Below, piece by piece: positions 1 to 7,400 of a stretch of 12,114 nucleotides of DNA. The position numbers were made by a program, and so were the translations under genes. This DNA is from Larix sibirica (Eukaryota; Streptophyta; Pinopsida; Pinales; Pinaceae). Below the pieces are notes generated by a model. The model did no database searches, had not been told where the DNA came from, and was given only the letters and a program-made list of their open reading frames with translations. The stretch is taken from the NCBI GenBank assembly GCA_004151065.3, contig NWUY0303820144.1:8521-20634 (forward strand). The letters are read 5' to 3'. Numbering within the stretch: the stretch's first letter is position 1; each line of letters opens with the position of its first letter.

Positions 1-210
1 CGTGTTTTGTGAATAGTTTTGATTCTTCACTCTATATTTTTATTTATTATATAAATATTATAAAAAGTATTTTATATTTTTTGTACTTGTCATTTTCAAA
101 AATCTGGTGGATCCGTATCCGTTAGCCAAGATTCATCTAGTGAAGAAAAATAAGAGTCAATTTATGTTTCACTACTATTTTATAGTTTCTTCTGAATAAA
201 ATAACTAGGC

Positions 211-555
211 CTAGACTTGTATGCCTAACAATATTTATTTCTCATACTGATGGTGCAATAATAGCACAGGCAGACACTTCACAATCCCTTTGCTCTTCTA
301 AGGTTGAAGATAAATTTTGGTGAGAACATTTTCACTAAGTATCACCTGTATCCTCCAGTGGCCATTAAAATATGCATGAGCTTTAGCTTATACTTGTGTG
401 CCTAACCATATGTTTCTAACTTTCGTATACTATTTTTGTACAAATAGATGGGCAGACATAGTCACTTGCTCTTCCAAAGGCTAAGAAATAAGATGGGTGA
501 AATCATTTTCACTTAGTATTGCCTGTATCATCCTCCAATGGCAATAAAATATGCA
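211..555. repeat. Diverged direct duplication, about 170-base unit
   Basis: Copy 1 (211-376) and copy 2 (387-555) share the same order of blocks: ACTTGTATGCCTAAC versus ACTTGTGTGCCTAAC, then GGCAGACA, TTGCTCTTC, CATTTTCACT, GCCTGTATC or CACCTGTATC, CCTCCA, and a final AATATGCA. The many substitutions and small indels mark an old event. Confidence 0.75.
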
Positions 556-627
556 ATTTAAAGAGCAAATTGTGAGCTCCACTCATTTACCACTAAAACA
601 TAAGCCAAAATATGCAATTCATGTAGT

Positions 628-760
628 GGGGGCCTGGTTGGTTGGTAAGGCGAGGGTTTTGTTATTCCCCCACCAAGTTTAAAATTCCCCTTAAGGTCTG
701 TTTCCCTGTCATGGGCATCTTACCTGCATAAACAGGTTGTTTTATGGGGTTTGGTGCCAG
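628..760 (+). mobile_element. tRNA-derived SINE-like segment (degenerate)
   Basis: GGCCTGGTTGGTTGGTAAGG at 631-650 resembles a polymerase III A box. About 27 bases further on, GTTTAAAATTCC (677-688), followed by CCTTAAGG, resembles a decayed B box (consensus GGTTCGANNCC). The spacing is that of a tRNA-like SINE head. The 3' end and target-site duplications are not identifiable, so the limits are approximate. Confidence 0.4.
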
Positions 761-1349
761 CTGCAAGTCTTTGGTGAATTTGGCATATTAGATACCCCCA
801 ATTGTGACATCATAGCCAAATGGTAGCTTACTGGAGTTGGGAGTTGCGAGATGTATCTTGCTTCAGTGCAATATTTAATTTTGGAAGGTGCTGCTTGCAC
901 ATGTTGACTGGAATCACTATGAAAAAGATTTAAAATCTACAAATACGATCATGATCTCCAGTGGTATTTTGTGCAAGGAGCCAAGATTTTATGGATGCCC
1001 AGCAATTTCCCACTTTTTGCATTGACTATACGAGGGGCAAAACAGGGAATGATAAATTTGTATTGGGAGAAACATAGAAAGAGTCTTGGCATTCATACTA
1101 TGATGCTTTCTTGCTAATCATTTCAAAGTCTAGAGTTGTTCAGACTAAAACATTTAGTTCAGAATGTGCTCATCTGGTTTGAGCTTTGATCGATTGCTTT
1201 AAACCAAATGGTCTTTATATTTTATCTAAGTTTTTCAGCCAGGCATCAATCAATTACACTCTTAAATGATAAATCGTTTTTCTGTACTTTAAGTCTAGAT
1301 CTTATAATTTAAGACAATATCATATTTACTGATCTATGAATTTGTTCAG

Positions 1350-1484
1350 GGTAAAACATTGGCATTTGTGTTGCCTATTGTGGAGTCGTTAACAAATGGA
1401 CCAACTGCCAAAGGTAGGAATACAGCCTTTGGAAGGACCCCCAGCGTGATTGTGCTAGTTCCAACAAGGGAGCTTGCAAAACAG
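1350..1484 (+). CDS. RH7: Helicase exon: motif I (GKT) to motif Ia
   Basis: Codes for residues 1-45 in phase 0, from GKTLAFVLP to PTRELAKQ. The Walker A lysine is K2. The acceptor is TTGTTCAG|GG and the donor is ACAG|GTAACT. An intron therefore cuts the P-loop: the AxTGx half sits in an exon beyond the left edge. Confidence 0.95.
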
Positions 1485-4400
1485 GTAACTTTTTAAAAGC
1501 CCCTGAGCTTGGTCTTTCATCTGTAATCTGACTTGATATCGAAATTGTCCAAAATATGTGCTTTTGTAATTTCTTTATACTAATAACTTCAGGAATTCCA
1601 TATAAGAAATGTTTTGTAATGCAGGTCCATGCTGACTTTGAGGTTTATGGTGGAGCTGTTGGCCTTCATTCATCCTCTGTATATGGAGGTGCTCCCTATG
1701 GTCCACAGGAATATGCTTTGCGTAGAGGTGTGGATATCATTGTCGGCACACCAGGGCGTATTAAGGTGATTAAATATGTTTTGTGTGTTCTTGTACATCC
1801 CTTTTTTATGTTTCTGTTCATAGTAAATCTAAGCTTGATGACTTCTCTACACAGGATCATATCGAGAGAGGGTCTCTGAATCTGAAATCCCTGAAATTTC
1901 GTGTCCTGGATGAGGCTGATGAAATGCTTAACATGGGCTTTGTAGATCACGTTGAGACCATTCTTGGTAGGATTATAATTTTTGGTTGAAGTTAATGATT
2001 ATGATTATCTGTGCAATAAATGTAAGGCTTACTATCATGTTGTGTATGGGTACAAGATCTATTTTTCTTTTTTCTTTTTCTTGCATTTACACAAGTCTCT
2101 TGTTTTGCCAAAACCACACTCAAAGTGCATAACTACTTTGTCTTTGTAGTTTTCTATTTCTACATTAAATGGTGTCACTTATACTTATTGCAATCTCATT
2201 ATGTTTTTAAATTTTATGTCATTGGTTTAAGTTACTTGATCCTTTTAAATTTGATGCGAAATTCAAATCCTATCCTTTTGCATTGTTGGATTCTTATAAG
2301 ATTTAGCTAGGATCATTTTCTTGATGAAAGCATGTAATTGAGACAATGATGAATCTTGCACTAAAATACTGTAGAACATAACATTAAATGTAGAAAGAAG
2401 AATCTGTTAGAACAAGGTCCAAACAAAAAATGTGTTTAGATGAATTTTATTTTATATTCTGTTTTTTTTGGTCAAGCTATGTTATAATTTATAATTATAT
2501 TATCAAAGTTAAAGTTAATTCATTTAACATAAAGCTGTTGCATTATCATTCTGGGTTTTCACCCAGTAATAGAGTATAATAGAATTACTATTATTTACTA
2601 TTTCCATTCGAAACTCAGATTTGCAATAACTGGAGGTGCAAGCAAAGTATGGACCCAGTCCATGTTAGTATATGGCTTCCCCAAAATCAAAGTTAATATA
2701 GCTATGTGTAGAATTAGTAGTTAGGTTGTGGCCCAGACATGTGGCCCAAACATGCTTTCAACATATTGTCTACCAATGCTAGTTTGTGGAACTTTGTCTA
2801 GGATTTGCAGAAAATCTTGTCTCGTTGCTTTTGGCTTTAGACAAAGTGTTCTTGTGTGCTGATCAGTGTTTTGTGTTGTTTTCCACATCCCACTAGTTTT
2901 GTCAAGACTTGAGAACTTCTTCATGTCCAAACTCTGCTTCTCAAACTGGGCCTTCTTCTTGGCACTGATACTTCTTAAGTGGTGTTGCTCCTTTGCCATG
3001 TCTCTGATATCTGCCCCCATTCTCGTCATATTCTTTTAGAGATCATTAACATTTTATAAGCCATAAATTTATTATTTATTATTTTTTTGCCATTATGAAA
3101 TATTTCTTCCAGTGCTCAAACAATTAAGTTTCTGCTAATCATTGCCCCTCTTTTGAACTGCCACTTTTTGCTGGTTCTTTGTCACCCTTATGCCTACTTC
3201 CAGGTTGGTTTCCCCTTTGGCCTCTATGTCATAGCTTGGGATGCCTACGTCCTTTCCTCAATGTTGTCTTGAATTTCAGCGTATTTAGAAGTTTTAATTT
3301 CTGCTTATGCAGGACCTTCCTTAAAATCTTGATGTTTTTCTTACAGATTGTCTTCCTTAAAAGTTTATGATGCCACTGGACAATTACAAATACATTTGTC
3401 TCCAACATTGTGCCTATCTAATTTGACTCTGCCAAGTATGTTAAGACCCAAGTTATTGGGCTCTTAGTGGGCTTTTGTGTTCCCACATTTATGGGTTTGC
3501 AGGAATGAATTCAACCTGATTCCTATATATATTCGATGCTTAGTGTTGGTTGTAATAAGCACACATCATTGGAACATATACCAAGTTTATTATTTAAGAG
3601 AGGAGTTTTCTTGGTTTCTTCACTATAATCTCTTACATTCTTTTTGTATGTGTTGATTATTAAGTTATGGCGATGTCCAATACCCTATTGTCTAATGCAG
3701 TATTAGAGTGTGTGGTTGTGCAGGAAAAAATGTTGTCCTTTGATCCTTAGAGAAATTATGTAATTGTTGTTTGAAATTGTGATGCTGGATTGGGTTGTTC
3801 ACATGCTTTCATAGTTATGGCTTTAGTTGAAATGTTTCGTCAAACACTTTTCCCAAGTGTTTTGAAGTCCTTGTTATTCACAATGATGGGTTATAACTTG
3901 TATTCACCGGGGTTTGGCGATGATCTCTTTACAAGGTTAACAAGATTGTTGGGGATTACAGGTGTTGCAGTTGTTAGTTTACTTAATAGTACTTCATTGC
4001 CCACATTGTTTGAAATATTTTCATGTTGTATTGATTGATTGGCATATCTTTGTTAAGGTTGATGGTGCAACACACAACTAGAATATGTTGGTCTCTCTCT
4101 CTCTTTGCCACATGCTATGAACCGTACTTGTAAACCTTGACAAAAATGTTGGTCTGCATTGCAATTTGGCCTCATGTAAGCATGGATTTTGGGTAGTTGC
4201 AATTTTTTTTGTGCCATTGTTGTTGGGATTTCCTCCCCTTTTTGGAGGACATGTTGTATGTGAGGCAAACTCAAAGATTCAAATAGATCATTGGTGTCTT
4301 TCTCTTTCCTTGTTGGGGATTGATCTCAAACTTGTTAAAGAAGCAAATGAGGGGTAGATAGTCCTTGAGTGAGACACTGAATTGATGAACGAGATGCCCT

Positions 4401-7400
4401 TGTTTGTGGGACAAGGGACCCCCTCCACTCAGTGATATGACTTTTTAGTCTATGGAGGTATACATATCCTACCCCTCTCTGGATGTGAACCTGTGACCTT
4501 AAAGAGGAAAAACATGTTCTTAACAGCTGCTGCTCTCAAGGTTTAACCGATTTTGTATTTGAGAGTTCAAGATTTAACCAATTTTGTATTTGAAAGTTAT
4601 GAATCAATCACATCGAATTCTGCCTGTTTATTAGAATTCCAATGCTTGATGTGTTATTAATATCCATATGGATCTTTGACATAATTTTTGGTCAAAGTTG
4701 GTCAATCACATTGAATTCTGCCTGTTTATTAGAATTCTAATACTTGATGTGTTATTAATATCCATGTTCTCTAAGTTTGTCAATCTGCTTGCATCAGGAA
4801 AAGTTGAGGATGCAAGCAAGGTTCAGACACTTCTGTTTAGTGCAACAATGCCGGATTGGGTAAAGAAGGTAAGGTTTCTGAGAATTGTGGGTGTTGGTTT
4901 GTGTGGTTTGTTGCAATAGATTGCAGTGATTTTATTTTTTCGTTTTATCCTTTAGTTGCTCTTTATTTTTGATAATATTGTTATGCCTATGCAAACCCAA
5001 AATTCTTAAACTAGTTTGTAGATTTTGTTTATACTGATATTTGTTATCTTGTTATATTCATCAAACAGATTGCCTCAAGGTTCTTGAAACCTGACAGAAA
5101 AACTGCAGATCTTGTTGGAGATGATAAGATGAAAGCTAGTAGAAGTGTGAGACACATTGTTCTTCCCTGTTTTTATTCAGCAAGAGCACAGGTTATACCG
5201 GATGTTATTCGCTGCTATAGCAGGTTAGTTTTGTAGTTTGACATGTACTTGTAAACCTTGAAATGTTTGTATTGTGCGGCTTCTCTTGTGGGAAAATTCA
5301 TTTTTTATATTAGATTTGAAGGTAGTTGCTTACCTACTTTTGCAGTGGGGGTAGTGTGATTGTGTTTACTGAGACAAAGAATGATGCATCTGAACTTGCT
5401 GGAGCATTGCCAAACTCTCGTGCTTTGCATGGAGATATACAACAATCACAACGTGAAGTAAGTCATCTTAACAGCATTAACTATTATAATTTGTTGTCCT
5501 TAATTTTGAGGTTACTTTAGTGTCTTGGACTGATGGTGGTATTTAGTAGAATCAACACTTTTTAGTGTGCATCTTAGCTTATCCAAATTGTTATCTTGAT
5601 ATTTTCTTTGGGGAACAAATTCTGATGGTTAGCTCACTGCCTTTATTTGATGTGATCGAAACTAACATAATGTCTGAAACACAATCATGCACTGTTGCAG
5701 CCTAAGAATATGTGGCACTTGTGCTCAAATCATGGCTCGTGTATTCTTATTGATACCTGTCACAAGTCGTAGTTCTTTTATTCTCCTTCGTGCAGGATAA
5801 CTGATGTGACTATAGTCATTAAGCACTTTTGACCTTCCTTTTCCCATATGAAAGGCTGCAGTGGGAACATCTTGCTTTTCCTATAAACTGTACAGTAAAG
5901 AATTATTCCTCCCCAGTAAATGATCTTTGGACAGACTAAATTAGTATATTCCAAAAGAATGTTATATAAAAGATAAGTTGTCATTACTTACATGATTATG
6001 AAACTTAATAGATGTGGTTCAAATGCTTATCCCTCCCCAGTAAAGGATCTTTGGACAAACTAAATAAGTATATTCCAAAAGAATGCTATATAAAAGATAA
6101 GTTGTCAGTGTTTTACTAACATGATTATGAAACTTAATAGATGAGGTTCAAATGCTATTAAAAAGCACAGTTCCAGACTATGCAGATTAAATTTTAGTAT
6201 GTTAGAAAATAATTTCGCCTGCAAATTCATATTGTGCATAGATCGACTCTAAATACCCAAAGGAGTTCATTCATAAGATATCAGAAACACGAAGATAATT
6301 TTTTCACCTGCAAAGTCATAATTTGCATAGATTGGCTCTAAAGGGAGATCATATATAAGATATTAGGCACATAATATGTTATGGTGGTTGGGGCAGATTC
6401 TTTTTAACAAAACTTCAAAACTCTAGACTGCAGAAACATAGGTTGTATTGTGGCATTGCTTGAAATGAAAATTGAAACAACAGGGGGTGATAAACAAAAC
6501 TGCATCCGTTCTTATTTTGTTCAAAGCTGTGAAGAGTATTTAAATAAATTTCAAAGGTCGTGCATGGAATTCTTTAAGGTTATTGGAATTTGGATAGAGT
6601 TTCAAAAAATTACCAGAGATAAGCAAATATCTTGTAATTGCTTTGAAACACCAAGGCTTATTTCTTGATCTGCCTTTGTCAATGGTGGCATCGTTTGAAA
6701 GAAAAATAGAAACAGCCCCCCAAAACTGTTGAATTTGTTAAATATGGGGTAGACATATTTATCTATCAAATTGTATCTTTTCCAGAGTAGACACATACCT
6801 TCCTAAAAATGTCATAACATTAACTTCTCTATCTTGTAAACAGGCTGACTATCTTATGTTGAAGTGATGCTGGCAACATTGTCCAACCAAATAACATTTC
6901 TAATCTACTCTCATTGTGATCTAGTTTTTTACGGTCCAGGGATATGATCATTCAAAATTGGGAATAGAAATTGTGCTTTAACCTTAGCAGTCATGTTATT
7001 ATTTTTCCAGGGTATTTCATTTTGTAGAGTGCAAGGGACAACATTAAAGTTTTATTGCGGGAGTTGATTATGTTTCATAACTGGTCAACAGACCTCGATA
7101 GGTGTCTGATGCTATCAGAAATTTTGTGAATAAAAAAATTTAGGTTTCTCATAGACTTGCAAATGTTGTTGGTATTTAAATTGTCATGGTTGCTACAATT
7201 GTCACTATTTCAGAATGTCTATAGGAGCATGTTCTCCAAAATCTGTAGGTCGTTCTTAGCCCTCTTCCCTCTTATGAGGTTCAGATTTTGAAAGATGGGC
7301 ATGGTTTAGAAGATTGTCCATTATGTTGTTCGTAATTTTAAAGGGATGTTAAAGCCATAGCTTCTCTCTTTGCTATGTATTTTATTTTTTTCCACCTTGG

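Larger units (their letters stand above)
1..1349 (+). other. 3' part of a long intron upstream of the first visible exon
   Basis: No stretch here codes for the expected preceding residues (AxTGQ of motif I, or the Q motif), and the sequence ends in a pyrimidine-rich TTTGTTCAG acceptor directly before GGTAAAACA. It is therefore intron at least 1349 bases long. It holds a diverged direct duplication (211-376 / 387-555) and a SINE-like segment (about 628-760). The rest, 760-1349, shows nothing recognisable. Confidence 0.8.
1967..4797 (+). other. 2.8 kb intron with mobile-element debris
   Basis: This phase 1 intron separates the DEAD exon from the SAT exon. From 1967 to 2700 it is AT-rich with nothing recognised. 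About 2721-3740 is a possible decayed antisense retroelement. About 3741-4350 shows only short accidental reading frames. About 4350-4541 is SINE-like on the minus strand. The last 260 bases hold two direct duplications, 4537-4598 and 4604-4765, ending 32 bases before the acceptor. Confidence 0.85.

Noticed and set aside
1-1349. Search for an upstream helicase exon (Q motif or AxTGQ)
   Set aside because: No frame in this stretch gives these residues before a GT donor, so the upstream exons must lie outside the window.
3790-4038. 82-codon + strand open frame in the 2.8 kb intron
   Set aside because: It lies between two exons of the helicase, has no recognisable motif, and its hydrophobic look is a by-product of T-rich DNA.
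4481-4531. Possible tRNA gene on the minus strand
   Set aside because: Only box A- and B-like elements are present; no cloverleaf with acceptor and anticodon stems can be formed, so it is SINE-like at best.
6450-6668. 72-codon + strand open frame in the 2.15 kb intron
   Set aside because: It shows no family resemblance, sits in a repeat-rich intron, and has no splice sites that would add it to the helicase in frame.
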